From: Mycoplana dimorpha | Lineage (GTDB): Bacteria > Pseudomonadota > Alphaproteobacteria > Rhizobiales > Rhizobiaceae | Assembly (NCBI RefSeq): GCF_003046475.1 | Contig: NZ_PZZZ01000004.1 | Coordinates: 471,195-535,194 of the forward strand | Length of the DNA: 64,000 nt | Reading direction: 5' to 3' | Part shown: piece after piece, positions 1-9,522 of the stretch | Numbering within the stretch: the stretch's first letter is position 1 | How the letters are laid out: the number at the start of each line of letters is the position of its first letter | Translations under genes and position numbers: made by a program | Notes under the pieces: generated by a model | Databases searched by the model: none | Seen by the model: the letters and a program-made list of their open reading frames with translations, nothing else | Told to the model about the DNA's origin: nothing

Positions 1-1680
1 CGGCAGCCATTCGAGGTTGCCGTGCTTGCCGACATGGACGATCGCATGCGCGCCAAAGACCTCGCGCAGATGGGCGTAGAAGGCGAAGTAGCCGTGCGGC
101 GGCACGAGGTCCGGCGAGTGGTAGGTATCCTTCGGGTCGATGTTGTAGCCGCGCGCCGGCTGGATGCCGACCAGCGTCTCGCCGAAGCGGGCGAGCGGCA
201 GGGCGAAAACGTCACCAAGGACGAACGGGTCGCTCTCCGGGACGCCCCAGCGGGCCGTGACGGCCTCCTGAACCGGTTTGGGAAGAGAGGCGAAGAACGC
301 TTTGTAGCGATTCAGGGAAATGGTTTCGCGGATCTCGCGCCCATCGCCCGCTGCATTGGTCGGCCCGGCCATCAAGTGCGCCATCAGGGCGTCGCCGTCG
401 GCGGGCAGATCGCCGGTGACATAACCGCCGGTGCGCATCGACCGCAAAATTTCCAGCGTGCCGGCCGGCGTATCGAGGCCGACGCCGTTGCCGAGGCGGC
501 CGTCGCGGTTCGGATAGTTGGCCATGACCAGCGCGACGCGGCGCTCTGCGGCCGCCGTCCGGCGCAGCCGCGCCCAGTTGGCGGCAAGGCGGGCGGAGAA
601 GCGGATGCGGTCCTCGACCGGCTCGAGGCCGAGGATGTTGGTCTCGACCTCGGCGTCCCAGCGGGCCGCCGACTTGAAGGAGACGGCGCGGGCCAGCACC
701 CGGCCATCGACCTCCGGCAGCGAGACGTTCATTCCGAGGTCGCGCGCCGTCAGCCCTTGACCCGAGCCTTCCCACGCGGCGCGCGAGGAGCCGGAAAAGA
801 TCACCTGCAGCACCTGCGCGCCGCCCTCGTCGAGCACCGTGGCCTTGCGGTTTGCGCCAGGCGCCGAGACGGCGAAGCTGGTGGCATTCAGCACCACGTC
901 CGGCGGGGCCGCGGCAAAGGCCGCCCGCAGGGTTTCGATCGAGGCGGGATCCTTGAGGCTGGAGACGAAGACCGGCAGCGCCCTCACGCCCTCGGCGGCC
1001 AGAGCCTCGATCAACAGCTCGACCGGGGCGGTTGCGCCGCTCTGGACATAGGCGCGGTAGAAGCAGATGGCGACCGTGGGGGCCGCGGAAGGCACGTGGC
1101 AAAGCCCGGCCCAGGTCTCGACGTCGACGACGCCCCTGCCCGGCCACCAGATGCCCGCCTTTTCCAGCGGCGTCGCCGCTGCCGGTTTTTCGCCGCCAAA
1201 GACGAGCGCGTCCGCATAGGCGAGGAAGCGGGTGGCGTTGTCCGCCCCGCCCTCGGTCAGGTAGGCCCACAGAGCGAGCCGGTCTTCCTCGGCGATGCGG
1301 TTGAACGCCGCCAGTCCCTCGTCCGGCCGGTCGTCGCCCGGCAGCGACACCAGGGCAATGTCGTTGGCCACCGCGGTCGCATGCAGCGCTTCGAGCACGT
1401 AGCGGAAATAGCTGGCGCCGCCGAGGGCGCGGATGACGATCAGCTTCGCATGCCGCGCCGTGCGCTCGACATAGGTGTCGACCGACATCGGGTGGGAGAG
1501 CGAGGCGAGGCTGGCGAGCCGCAGCCGCGTTGCCGTCTGCCGGCCGCGGTGGGCGGCGGCGATCGCGGCAAGCTCGGTATCGGCGGCGGACAAAAACAGC
1601 ACGTCGCCCGGCGACTGGCCGAGGTCGATCGCCTCCTTGCCGTCGGCGATCGTGCCTTTCTGGGCTAGGAGAAGGTGCAT
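1..1680 (-). CDS. cobN: Cobaltochelatase subunit CobN, N-terminal part (gene runs off the left edge)
   Basis: Large subunit of the ATP-dependent aerobic cobaltochelatase (CobNST), which inserts cobalt into hydrogenobyrinic acid a,c-diamide. The reading frame starts at the ATG ending at 1680 (MHLLLAQKGTIADG) and stays open for 560 codons to base 1, so the C-terminal part is missing from the window; the family is usually about 1,250-1,280 residues. The last visible residues, HVGKHGNLEWLP, are the conserved CobN/BchH-family motif. It follows cobW on the same strand after a 282-nt gap that contains a palindromic repeat, so it may or may not share the cbtB-cobW transcript. A long open frame on the opposite strand is a GC-rich shadow. 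Confidence 0.95.
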   Translation of the reverse strand, partial: MHLLLAQKGTIADGKEAIDLGQSPGDVLFLSAADTELAAIAAAHRGRQTATRLRLASLASLSHPMSVDTYVERTARHAKLIVIRALGGASYFRYVLEALHATAVANDIALVSLPGDDRPDEGLAAFNRIAEEDRLALWAYLTEGGADNATRFLAYADALVFGGEKPAAATPLEKAGIWWPGRGVVDVETWAGLCHVPSAAPTVAICFYRAYVQSGATAPVELLIEALAAEGVRALPVFVSSLKDPASIETLRAAFAAAPPDVVLNATSFAVSAPGANRKATVLDEGGAQVLQVIFSGSSRAAWEGSGQGLTARDLGMNVSLPEVDGRVLARAVSFKSAARWDAEVETNILGLEPVEDRIRFSARLAANWARLRRTAAAERRVALVMANYPNRDGRLGNGVGLDTPAGTLEILRSMRTGGYVTGDLPADGDALMAHLMAGPTNAAGDGREIRETISLNRYKAFFASLPKPVQEAVTARWGVPESDPFVLGDVFALPLARFGETLVGIQPARGYNIDPKDTYHSPDLVPPHGYFAFYAHLREVFGAHAIVHVGKHGNLEWLP

Positions 1681-1870
1681 GGGTGCCCTCCACGGGATTG
1701 AAGCTCGGGACAGACCCTGTCGATCAGCCGGCGAGCGCCCTCGCAGGCGGGGTTATTGCGTCCGAGTTGTCGCGATCGCAGCCGACGCCATCTTCCCGCC
1801 AGAAAGAGGGCCGGAGCGGGTGCGGGGCGGTGAGCGGGAGCTGGGGCACGCGCTGGCGCCTCGCGCCGCC

Positions 1871-1914
1871 CCCTCATCCGGCCCTGCGGGCCACCTTCTC
1901 CCCGCTGGGGAGAA
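1871..1914. repeat. Rhizobial-type mosaic palindromic intergenic element
   Basis: Two adjacent perfect hairpins lie between cobW and cobN: GGCCC-tgc-GGGCC at 1880-1892 and TTCTCCCC-gct-GGGGAGAA at 1896-1914, preceded by CCCTCATCCG. This composition matches, from memory, the abundant intergenic palindromes of Rhizobiaceae genomes. The gap 1681-1962 holds nothing else I can support. The element could act as an mRNA processing or termination site between cobW and cobN. Confidence 0.7.
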
Positions 1915-1962
1915 GAAGGAGCCGGTATGCGATCGCCCTGCCCCTGAAACACGGCCTCGACC

Positions 1963-3021
1963 TCAGTCCGCCGCAGCGGCGACGGCGGCGCGAATGGCGG
2001 GCTCGTCGATGTCGTGCAGGCCGATGACGACGAGGCGGGTGCCGCGGGTCTCGCCGGACTTCCAGGCGCGCTCGAAATACTGGTCGATGCGGCTGCCGAC
2101 GGCCTGGATCAAGAGGCGCATCGGCTTGCCGGGCACGTCGGCAAAGCCCTTGAGCCGCAGGATGTCGTGCTCGGCGATGACGGCCTTCAGCCGCTCGACG
2201 AAGGCGGCCGGATCTGCGACGGCGCCGACTTCGACGACGAAGCTTTCGAACTCGTCATGGTCGTGGTCGTGCTCCACGTCGTTCTCGTGCTCCAGGTCGT
2301 GATGCGACTTGCGGTTGGCGATGTCGTCCTCGGAGCCGACGCCAAGGCCGAGCAGGACGGCGGCGGCGACCTCGCCGTTCTTCGCCTCGATCATCGTCGG
2401 CTTGCGGGTGATGCGCGAGGCGACCTCGTCGCGCACCATCTTCAGCCCGGCGGCGTCGATCAGGTCGGTCTTGTTGAGAACGATCAGGTCGGCTGCGGTC
2501 AGCTGGTCCTCGAACAGCTCCTCCAGCGGGCTCTCGTGGTCGAGGTTGTCGTCCTCGACGCGCAGCGCGTCGACCCGGTCATGGTCGTCGGCGAAGCGGC
2601 CGGCGGCGACGGCGGCGCTGTCGACGACGGTCACGACGCCGTCGACCGTCACCTGCGTCTTGATCTCCGGCCAGTTGAAGGCGGCGACGAGCGGCTGCGG
2701 CAGCGCCAGCCCGGAGGTCTCGATGACGATGTGGTCGGGGCGGTTCTCGCGCTCCAGCAGCTTCGACATGGTCGGGATGAAATCGTCGGCGACGGTGCAG
2801 CAGATGCAGCCGTTGGTCAGCTCGATGATGTCATCCTCGGTGCAGGCTTCGGCACCGCAGCCCTTCAGCACGTCGCCGTCGACGCCGAGATCGCCGAACT
2901 CGTTGATGATCAGCGCGATGCGCTTGCCGTTGGCGTTCTGCAGCAGGTTGCGGATCATCGTCGTCTTGCCGGCGCCAAGGAAGCCGGTGATGACGGTGGC
3001 GGGAATCTTCTGCTGGAGCAT
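1963..3021 (-). CDS. cobW: CobW, GTP-binding metallochaperone of cobalamin synthesis
   Basis: G3E-family GTPase of 352 residues thought to deliver cobalt to the cobaltochelatase. It has a Walker A motif GFLGAGKTT at residues 13-21, the metal-binding CxCC motif in NGCICCTV near residue 74, a guanine-specificity NKTD motif in the middle, and a His/Asp-rich loop (HHDLEHENDVEHDHDHDE) of the kind seen in metal chaperones of this family. The CobW C-terminal domain follows. It lies 3 nt after cobU, so the two are almost certainly co-transcribed, downstream of the B12 riboswitch. Confidence 0.95.
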   Translation of the reverse strand: MLQQKIPATVITGFLGAGKTTMIRNLLQNANGKRIALIINEFGDLGVDGDVLKGCGAEACTEDDIIELTNGCICCTVADDFIPTMSKLLERENRPDHIVIETSGLALPQPLVAAFNWPEIKTQVTVDGVVTVVDSAAVAAGRFADDHDRVDALRVEDDNLDHESPLEELFEDQLTAADLIVLNKTDLIDAAGLKMVRDEVASRITRKPTMIEAKNGEVAAAVLLGLGVGSEDDIANRKSHHDLEHENDVEHDHDHDEFESFVVEVGAVADPAAFVERLKAVIAEHDILRLKGFADVPGKPMRLLIQAVGSRIDQYFERAWKSGETRGTRLVVIGLHDIDEPAIRAAVAAAAD

Positions 3022-3024
3022 GGC

Positions 3025-3552
3025 TCAACCCTTCATTTTCAGCGGCAGGCCTGCCGCGACAAAATAGACTTCGGTGGCAAGCTGCGCCATCTGCTGGTGC
3101 AACCGGCCGGCGTGGTCGCGAAATTCGCGCGCCATCTTGTTGTCCGGAACGATGCCGAGGCCGACCTCGTTGGAGACGAAGACCAGCCGCCCGGGCGCCG
3201 TCACGACGGCTGCGGAGAGATCGTCGAAGGCCGCCGGTATATCGTGGCCTTCGAGCATCAAGTTGGTGACCCATAGGGTCAGGCAGTCGACGAGGAGGAC
3301 GCGATCGTCGCGAGCGGTGTCGTTGATGCGTTCGGGCAGCGCCAGCGGTTCCTCGTGGGTGATCCAGCCGTGGCTGCCGCGCTGGACCTTGTGCTGCTCG
3401 ATGCGCTCCCGCATCTCCTCGTCCCAGGCCCGCCCGGTGGCGATATAGTGCTTCGCAAGGCCGGTCCCGGCGACCAGCTTCTCGGCGAATGCAGATTTTC
3501 CGGAACGGGCACCGCCCAGAACCAGGACGGCTCCGGGCGATGTCGTTTTCAT
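3025..3552 (-). CDS. cobU: Adenosylcobinamide kinase / guanylyltransferase (CobU; CobP in Pseudomonas denitrificans naming)
   Basis: Bifunctional enzyme of 175 residues that phosphorylates adenosylcobinamide and transfers GMP to it in the nucleotide-loop assembly stage. Walker A GGARSGKS is at residues 13-20. The family signatures [12 protein letters not shown] and [13 protein letters not shown] are present in the C-terminal half. The start codon overlaps the cbtA stop by 4 nt, indicating translational coupling in a cbtB-cbtA-cobU-cobW unit. Confidence 0.95.
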   Translation of the reverse strand: MKTTSPGAVLVLGGARSGKSAFAEKLVAGTGLAKHYIATGRAWDEEMRERIEQHKVQRGSHGWITHEEPLALPERINDTARDDRVLLVDCLTLWVTNLMLEGHDIPAAFDDLSAAVVTAPGRLVFVSNEVGLGIVPDNKMAREFRDHAGRLHQQMAQLATEVYFVAAGLPLKMKG

Positions 3553-4352
3553 CGATCAGCCTTTGCGATCTTCTCGTTGGCGAAGCCGAGCGACAGGCCG
3601 AGCACGATCCAGAAGAACAGCGTCGTGGCGAGCGCGGCGACGGCGAACTCGGCTCCGAGCACGGCCGGCACATTGCTGGTGATGTCCGCCGGCTGCGGTG
3701 CGCCATAGACGTGCGGTGCAGCGATCAGGACGATGCCGGCGACCTTGGCGGCCAGCCCGTCCATCAGGATCAGCAGGTAGAGCCCGCCCGCCGAAAGCGC
3801 GACGGTCGCCATCCACCAGACCTGGCGGTCGGCCAGTTCGGCAGCCGGAAAGCCCGGCAGTTCCGGCGGCAGGCCGATGGCCGGCAGCAGATGCACCGCA
3901 AGCCACCCCGCAGCCCCCCACAGCGCGCCATTTGCGACCGTGATCGGGTTGCCGGATACGAGGCTGACGCCTGCAAGAAGCAGGGCGAAGCCGGCGCCGG
4001 CCACCAGATTGGCAAAGAGCGTGCCGGAGAACCGGCTCATGCCGAACATGATGCCACCCTCGTCATCGTGCGCCTCGCCGCCATGGGCATAGGCCACCGA
4101 AACCGGCGACAGATAGCCGGCGACTTCGGACAGGACCGCACCGATGTCGAGCGCGGAGTGCTCGTGCGTCGAACCGGGCTGGGCTTCGGGGGGCTGGGCT
4201 TCGGTACCCGCCGGAGCAGGCGCGGCTTCCCCGCCCTCATACTCCTCGGCGTGGAGAATGAGCGGAATCACGCGCGCCTCCTGGGCGGCCGTCATCAGCG
4301 CGCCGGAGAACAGCCCGGCCACCAGAGCGGCCAGGAGATATTTGACGATCAT
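3549..4352 (-). CDS. cbtA: CbtA-type cobalt transporter subunit
   Basis: Membrane protein of 267 residues, predicted cobalt-uptake component typical of alphaproteobacterial B12 regulons. It opens with a membrane segment ([26 protein letters not shown]) and has four further hydrophobic stretches, with His-containing loops ([16 protein letters not shown]) that could bind metal. It sits 12 nt downstream of cbtB and overlaps cobU. The family assignment is firm; cobalt transport by CbtAB rests mainly on riboswitch genomic context. Confidence 0.9.
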   Translation of the reverse strand: MIVKYLLAALVAGLFSGALMTAAQEARVIPLILHAEEYEGGEAAPAPAGTEAQPPEAQPGSTHEHSALDIGAVLSEVAGYLSPVSVAYAHGGEAHDDEGGIMFGMSRFSGTLFANLVAGAGFALLLAGVSLVSGNPITVANGALWGAAGWLAVHLLPAIGLPPELPGFPAAELADRQVWWMATVALSAGGLYLLILMDGLAAKVAGIVLIAAPHVYGAPQPADITSNVPAVLGAEFAVAALATTLFFWIVLGLSLGFANEKIAKADR

Positions 4353-4364
4353 GTCACCCCCCCC

Positions 4365-4541
4365 TTAGTGGCAGGGGAAGCCGTAGGCGTGACGGGTGTC
4401 GTGGGCCGTATCGTGCAGGACCGACGAGTTGGCCAGACCTGCGCCGAACACCAGGAAGGCGCCGAGCAGCAGCGCGGTGATGCCTGCGAAGAGACGATCG
4501 TTGAGCGAGAGGGAATTCGAGGAAACGTGAGAAACAGCCAT
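4365..4541 (-). CDS. cbtB: CbtB-type cobalt transporter subunit
   Basis: A 58-residue protein with one membrane helix (LFAGITALLLGAFLVFGAGL) and the CbtB C-terminal metal-ligand motif HDTRHAYGFPCH. I chose the ATG ending at 4541 (MAVSHVSS) because a GGAGG lies 5 nt upstream of it; a longer frame from 4571 has no such site. It is the first gene after the cobalamin riboswitch and is followed by cbtA. Two short hairpins (GGGCA-tcg-TGCCC and GGGGA-tgt-TCCCC) lie between the riboswitch and this gene and could be part of the expression platform. Confidence 0.9.
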   Translation of the reverse strand: MAVSHVSSNSLSLNDRLFAGITALLLGAFLVFGAGLANSSVLHDTAHDTRHAYGFPCH

Positions 4542-4600
4542 GACAACCTCCGTGCTGGCAGCGGGGAACATCCCCAGGGTCGGGCACGATGCCCTTCATT

Positions 4601-4890
4601 GGCCGGCAGGTCTCCTGGCTCGCGGCGTCAGGCGCATGTGCGCCGGCGGCATGTCCTCGCCTTCCCGGGTGAAAGCGGCATGAAGAGCGGACGATTCGTA
4701 GACATAGAGGCGTCCAGCCCCGGTTCATCATGCCGCCACCCAGTGGCTTTGCCGGATCGTTCGACCCGGTCGGACAGGCCTCGCCACTCTACAGTCGCGG
4801 GGTCGGCCGTGATTAGGGCGCCCTGATTGGGTCCACCCGTCACGTTCCCATTTACGCGCCAATCCGTTCCCGGACCGGCGCACCATCCAA
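4601..4890 (-). ncRNA. Cobalamin (AdoCbl) riboswitch controlling cbtB-cbtA-cobU-cobW
   Basis: Read on the minus strand, the leader contains in order GGTGCGCC, AAATGGGAACGTGA, CCCGCGACTGTAGAG, GCCACTGGG and AGCCAGGAGACCTGCC. These are the conserved blocks of the cobalamin riboswitch, ending in the B12-box-type segment at 4604-4621. It sits directly upstream of cbtB. The expected behaviour is that high cobalamin shuts off cobalt uptake and the downstream assembly genes. Boundaries are approximate. Nothing else is apparent in 4891-5009. Confidence 0.93.
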
Positions 4891-5009
4891 TGCTGCGATG
4901 ATTATGTCCGTCGGATGCGGAAGTCAACCGACGGGCCGCGCCATCCATCATCCGGAATCCGGCGTCGGCGACCGTGCCCGCGACAGGTCATCAGGCCGGG
5001 TGGCGGCCG

Positions 5010-6857
5010 CTAGTAGCCCGGGCCGCTGGGATAAAGCCCGCCGCGATCGGCCGGACGGTCGTAGTATCCGTCGACGGGCCCCTCATAGTAACCGTCCGCC
5101 GGCCCTTCGAGATAGTATTCGTTGCCGTAGTAGGGATCGCGACCGTAGTCCTGGACGGCGCGCTGGCGCTTGCGGTTTTCGGCGAATTGGGCGGAATCGC
5201 GCAGCTGCAGGAACTGTTTGCGGCTCAGGTAACCATCGGCGCGAAGGCCGAGCGAGCGCTGCCAGGCCGCGATGGCGGCGCGCGTGCGGGGACCGAACAC
5301 GCCGTCGGCTCCGCCCGTGTCATAGCCGAGCGCGTTCAGGTAACGCTGCGTCTGGGCACGGATGCCGGTCTCAAGCCACGCCTCGCGCACATCCGGCGGG
5401 GTCTGGTAGACCTTCGGGGCCTGCGCCGTCGACCGGGGTTGCGATGGTTGCGGAGCCGCGGGCTCCGGGGCAACGCCGCTGCTTCTGTCGGCTTCGGCAA
5501 CCGAGTTGCCCGTATCCAGTTTGCCGGTCGCAACGTCGCTGCTGTTCGCCTCGGCGCCGGAGGCAGCCTCGCTCTCCTTTGTGACGGCTGCGAGGCGCTG
5601 CCGCGCATCGGCGGCAAAGCGGCCGTTTGGAAATTCGTCGAGATATGCCCTGTAGGCGTCGCGGCTGCCGTTCAGGATGGCACGGCTCCAGCTGTTGTCC
5701 TCGCGACGCGCGAGGCGCTTGGCGGCCTCCGCGTCTGCTTCGTTGGCGGCCGTTGCGTCGGCTTCCTTGGAGGCCATGGCATCTGGAGCTGCGGGCGCTT
5801 CAGGCCCGGACTTTGCGGCTTCGCCGGCCGGAGCGGACTGCGCAGCGGAATTGTCCGGCACGTCGGCCGACTTCGCGGTGTCGGTCTTGGGCGATGCCTC
5901 CGGCCCGGTGGGAAGCGCCTCGGTGTCGAGTGCATCGGGGCTGTCCGGCGATGCCGGCTGGCCCGACGTGGCGACCTGGTCTTTCGCCTCGGCGTTGTCA
6001 CGGGCGACCTCTTCGGCTTTCAGGCGCGCCGCCGCGGCCGCCTCTTCGGCCCTGGCGCGCTCGGCTTCGGCCTCGGCAAGCGCCGCCTCGGCACGCGCCC
6101 TGTCGGCGGCAGCGGCATCGGCCTTCGCCTTCGCCTCGGCCGCAGCCCGGGCCTCCTGTTCGGCCTTCAGGCGCCCGGCCTCCGCTGCCGCTTCGGCCCG
6201 CTTGCGTTCCGCCTCCGCGGCTGCCTGTTCGGCTTCCGCCTTGGCCCTGGCTGCCGCCGCCTGGTCAGCCTTGGCCTTCGCCTCGGCCGCAGCCTTGGCC
6301 TGCTCTTCCGCCTTGCGGTGCGCCTCTTCCGCCTTTTCCTGCTGCTCGGCCCTGCGCCGCTCCGCCTCGACTGCCTCCGCTTCGCGCTTGCGTTGGGCTT
6401 CCGCAGCCTGCCGCTGCGCCTCGGCCTGCGCCTTTTCCGCGGCGACCTTGGCCTCCTGCTCGGCCTTCAGTCGCTGCGCCTCGGCGGCCTTGGCTCTTTC
6501 CTTCTCGGCAGCAGCATCTTCGGCAGCCTTTGCGGCAGCGGAAGCCCTGCCCGCCGCATCGTCGGTCGTTCCGGTCGTCTCCGGCGAAGGCTTTTCGACG
6601 CCGGCCGCATTGAGTTCGGCAAGCCGCAGCCGGGCCATCGAGGCGAAGGTCCCGTTCGGGTATTGATCGAGATAGTCCTGATAGCCGGCCGGATCGCTGC
6701 TGGCGGAAACCTTCTGCCACATTGAGAATTCGGACTCCCAGCGCTTGCCGGCACTGACCGGCGGTTTCGTGTCCGCCGCCTGGACCGCCGCTCCGCCGAC
6801 CAGCGCAAGGCCGAGCAGGCCGGCCAATCCGATTTTTGCGAAACGCGCGTGGGTCAT
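5010..6857 (-). CDS. Secreted coiled-coil protein with C-terminal peptidoglycan-binding domain
   Basis: A 615-residue protein with a Sec signal peptide (cleavage near VQA-AD, residue 28). It has an N-terminal helical module with the repeat YPNGTFASMARLRLAEL (around 66-82), a long Ala/Glu/Lys-rich coiled coil of TolA type (about 105-290), an acidic linker, and a second module FPNGRFAADARQRLAAV near residue 410. A PG_binding_1 domain (TQRYLNALGYDTGGADGVFGPRTRAAI) follows near residue 530, then a Tyr/Gly/Pro-rich tail with DGYYEGP and DGYYDRP repeats. It is likely periplasmic and attached to the cell wall; its specific function is unknown. Codon use matches its neighbours. It lies 172 nt downstream of cobQ on the same strand, but no link to cobalamin is evident. 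Confidence 0.8.
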   Translation of the reverse strand: MTHARFAKIGLAGLLGLALVGGAAVQAADTKPPVSAGKRWESEFSMWQKVSASSDPAGYQDYLDQYPNGTFASMARLRLAELNAAGVEKPSPETTGTTDDAAGRASAAAKAAEDAAAEKERAKAAEAQRLKAEQEAKVAAEKAQAEAQRQAAEAQRKREAEAVEAERRRAEQQEKAEEAHRKAEEQAKAAAEAKAKADQAAAARAKAEAEQAAAEAERKRAEAAAEAGRLKAEQEARAAAEAKAKADAAAADRARAEAALAEAEAERARAEEAAAAARLKAEEVARDNAEAKDQVATSGQPASPDSPDALDTEALPTGPEASPKTDTAKSADVPDNSAAQSAPAGEAAKSGPEAPAAPDAMASKEADATAANEADAEAAKRLARREDNSWSRAILNGSRDAYRAYLDEFPNGRFAADARQRLAAVTKESEAASGAEANSSDVATGKLDTGNSVAEADRSSGVAPEPAAPQPSQPRSTAQAPKVYQTPPDVREAWLETGIRAQTQRYLNALGYDTGGADGVFGPRTRAAIAAWQRSLGLRADGYLSRKQFLQLRDSAQFAENRKRQRAVQDYGRDPYYGNEYYLEGPADGYYEGPVDGYYDRPADRGGLYPSGPGY

Positions 6858-7029
6858 CCCCTACTTCCTTTCGATCTCATCCAACGACATCCGCGGCAGG
6901 GCAGCGGCGGACAGCACCGCAGAGCCACTGGCATGAAATTCCGGCACAACTTTGGTTATCGATCATAACCCAATATGCCGGCGCTCGCTGTAAAAGACGT
7001 CTCTCAGCGGATGAATAATCGAGCCGGGT

Positions 7030-8487
7030 TTAGGTTCCCAGGAGCGTCGAGAGCCAGGCCGGATCAAGCACCGCCTCGAGTTCGGCTGCCACCCCGTCCA
7101 GCGCCGCATCCACCGCGCCGCGATAGTCGAAGCCGCCGCCGGTGATCCCGAACTCGGCCAAGAGCCCGGCCCGGAACGGGTCGCTCGACAGCAAGCCGTG
7201 CAGGTAGGTGCCGAAGACGCGTCCGTCCGGCGAGGTCGCCCCGTCCGGGCGACCGTCGATCGCAACGGCCGGCCGCGCGCAATCGGCCCCGGTCGTCCGG
7301 CCGAGGTGGATTTCGTAACCCTCCAGCGGCACGTCGTAGCGCAGCGAGCGGGCGGCGCTGTTGCGCACGGTCTTTTCCGGCGCCATCTCGGTCTCGACGT
7401 CGAGGAAGCCGAGCCCCTCGACCTCGCGCTCGTTGCCCTCGATGCCATGCGGGTCGCTGACGCGCCGGCCGAGCATCTGGTAGCCGCCGCAGATGCCGAT
7501 GATCCGCCCGCCGCGGCGATGATGCCGCTCCAGGTCGCGGTCCCACCCTTGCGCGCGAAGATCCTTCAGGTCGGCGATGGTCGCCTTGGACCCCGGCAGG
7601 ACGACGAGCCCGGCGTCGGACGGGATCCGCTCTCCGGGCCGGATAAACACCAGTTCGACGTCCGGCTCCTGCCGCAACGGATCGAGGTCGTCGAAATTGG
7701 CGATCCGTGACAGCACCGGCACCGCCACCTTCAGCGCGCCCGGCCGGCCCGCCGCCAGCCGCTCCAGCACCACCGAATCCTCGGCCGGCAGTTGCGCGGC
7801 GTGCTTGAGCCACGGGACGACGCCGAAGCAGGGCCAGCCGGTGTGCGCCGCAATCGCCCGGATGCCGTCGTCGAAGAGGGTGACGTCCCCGCGGAACTTG
7901 TTGATGAGATAGCCCGTCACCATGGCGCGGTCTTCCGGCGCCAGGATCGCCTGCGTGCCGACCAGCGAGGCGATCACCCCGCCGCGGTCGATGTCGCCGA
8001 CGAGCACCACCGGGACCCCTGCCCGCGTGGCAAAACCCATGTTGGCGATGTCGCCGGCCCTGAGGTTGATCTCCGCCGGCGAGCCGGCGCCTTCGACCAC
8101 CACCAGGTCCGCACCGCCGCAGACCGTTTCGAAGCTCTCCATCACCGCCCCGAGCAGCCGCGGTTTCAGGGCCTGGTAGCCCCTCCCCTTCGCCTGGCCG
8201 AACACCTTGCCCTGCACGACGATCTGGCTGCCGGTTTCGGACTGCGGCTTGAGGAGAACGGGGTTCATGTGCACCGACGACGCGGTGCGGGCCGCCAGCG
8301 CCTGCAGCCACTGTGCCCGGCCGATCTCACCACCGTCAGCCGAAACGGCGGCGTTGTTGGACATGTTCTGCGGCTTGAACGGCCGCACCCTCAGCCCGCG
8401 ATTGGCGGCGATCCGGCACAGCCCGGCCACCAGCACCGTCTTGCCGACATCGGAGCCGGTTCCCTGCAGCATGATCTTGCGTGTCAT
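7030..8487 (-). CDS. cobQ: Cobyric acid synthase CobQ
   Basis: Glutamine-dependent amidotransferase of 485 residues that amidates four carboxyl groups of adenosylcobyrinic acid a,c-diamide. The N-terminal dethiobiotin-synthetase-like domain begins [12 protein letters not shown] (P-loop, residues 6-17) and contains [10 protein letters not shown]. The C-terminal type-1 glutaminase domain carries the nucleophile Cys in [10 protein letters not shown] and the catalytic His in FGTYLHGL. Length and motifs are normal. It is not preceded by an obvious second riboswitch; 8488-8719 separates it from a small divergent reading frame. Confidence 0.97.
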   Translation of the reverse strand: MTRKIMLQGTGSDVGKTVLVAGLCRIAANRGLRVRPFKPQNMSNNAAVSADGGEIGRAQWLQALAARTASSVHMNPVLLKPQSETGSQIVVQGKVFGQAKGRGYQALKPRLLGAVMESFETVCGGADLVVVEGAGSPAEINLRAGDIANMGFATRAGVPVVLVGDIDRGGVIASLVGTQAILAPEDRAMVTGYLINKFRGDVTLFDDGIRAIAAHTGWPCFGVVPWLKHAAQLPAEDSVVLERLAAGRPGALKVAVPVLSRIANFDDLDPLRQEPDVELVFIRPGERIPSDAGLVVLPGSKATIADLKDLRAQGWDRDLERHHRRGGRIIGICGGYQMLGRRVSDPHGIEGNEREVEGLGFLDVETEMAPEKTVRNSAARSLRYDVPLEGYEIHLGRTTGADCARPAVAIDGRPDGATSPDGRVFGTYLHGLLSSDPFRAGLLAEFGITGGGFDYRGAVDAALDGVAAELEAVLDPAWLSTLLGT

Positions 8488-8719
8488 GCGTATTAACTAG
8501 CATCGCACCCGGCAGCCGCAAAGTCCCGAAAGCGCCGCCATTCTGCCGCGTTTCAACACGCGCCGCCGTCTTTGAAGACGCCTGGACAGTGCCTTGCCGC
8601 CGGGCATCCTGATTGCGACATTCAATGCCGGGAACGGCTGGGATTTCAGCAATCCGTTGGCCTACATCTCTGCCTGAAAGCGACGGCGCGATGGGCGCCG
8701 CGCAAGAGGGATCGAGACC

Positions 8720-8863
8720 ATGCTGTACATCTTCAGCAAACCGAATTTCGTGCAGATCGCATGGCATGGCCGGGCGCCGCAGGTCCAATCGCGCGTGCGC
8801 AACCTCATCGCCGAGGCCCCGGCCGGGCCGCTCGGCGTCATACGCACCCGCAGCGTCGGCTGA
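8720..8863 (+). CDS. Possible 47-residue small protein, unknown
   Basis: A short frame (MLYIFSKPNFVQIAWHGRAP and onward) starts 8 nt after GAGGG and ends 27 nt before an imperfect hairpin with a seven-T run. I do not recognise the protein. It is basic, has no signal peptide, and contains one Trp. Support comes only from the start site and the following terminator-like structure; longer overlapping frames here have no better evidence. Confidence 0.35.
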   Translation: MLYIFSKPNFVQIAWHGRAPQVQSRVRNLIAEAPAGPLGVIRTRSVG

Positions 8864-8890
8864 GGCGGCTGCCGGCACGATCAACCAACA

Positions 8891-8920
8891 CGCTCGCCCC
8901 ACGGCGGAGGCGCTTTTTTT
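8891..8920 (+). terminator. Terminator-like hairpin with T7 run
   Basis: CGCTCGCC-ccac-GGCGGAGGCG forms an imperfect stem (a two-base bulge) followed immediately by TTTTTTT. It is placed as if to end a transcript from the small frame at 8720-8863. Confidence 0.5.
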
Positions 8921-9522
8921 GCTGCACTGATCTGAGGCGGGGCCGGCCGCAGCGGCGCGATGCGCGGCCGCGGCCATCCTGAGCACGGACGATGCCGAAA
9001 ATGCTTTGCCCCGGGACGCACTACCTGATCCGGGGCCCGGCTTGGCTGCCGTGACGAGATAGATAACCGCACATCGTTACCGGATCGTTATTGAGAGATT
9101 AAGCCTTGGTAAATCCGTGCGAATTAGGCGCGCAACGCGGCGGCCCTGCCGCTGCCGCAGACCGGCGTCCCGCCGCCGGCCCTCTCGCGCGCATTGCCTG
9201 TCGGCCGCTCCGGCTTGCGACGACGGTGCCGGACCTAAGACGCGCCAATGATAAAGGTGCCGTTGCAAATACCCAAGTTCACGACCGCAAGGTTGATTTC
9301 TCCGTCGGAAACCGTAGGCTGAACAGGGCGATACTATGCGTTCGCCCCATGAAAGGGTTCCGCCGTCGATCGACAGGAACGGACCTCGCTGCCAACAGGC
9401 ATCGACATGCCTGACCTGCCCGCCGGGAAACCGCACGACTTCGTTACGCCCGGCAGACAGGAGTGCAGTCCCTGCCCCGCCATACATTAATACTGCATCT
9501 GAGACTGGGAGGTCACAGGACC
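8921..9522. other. Intergenic region upstream of the betaine-type transporter
   Basis: I find no gene with a credible start or family similarity in these 600 nt on either strand. The part nearest the transporter (9100-9522) contains AT-richer patches such as GAGAGATTAAGCC and CCATACATTAATACTGC that may hold promoter elements. The start of the binding-protein gene is set by GGGAGG at 9507-9512. Confidence 0.5.

Noticed and set aside
22-1668. 548-codon open frame opposite cobN
   Set aside because: The minus strand gives CobN with the HVGKHGNLEWLP motif; the plus frame is a GC-rich shadow without family similarity.
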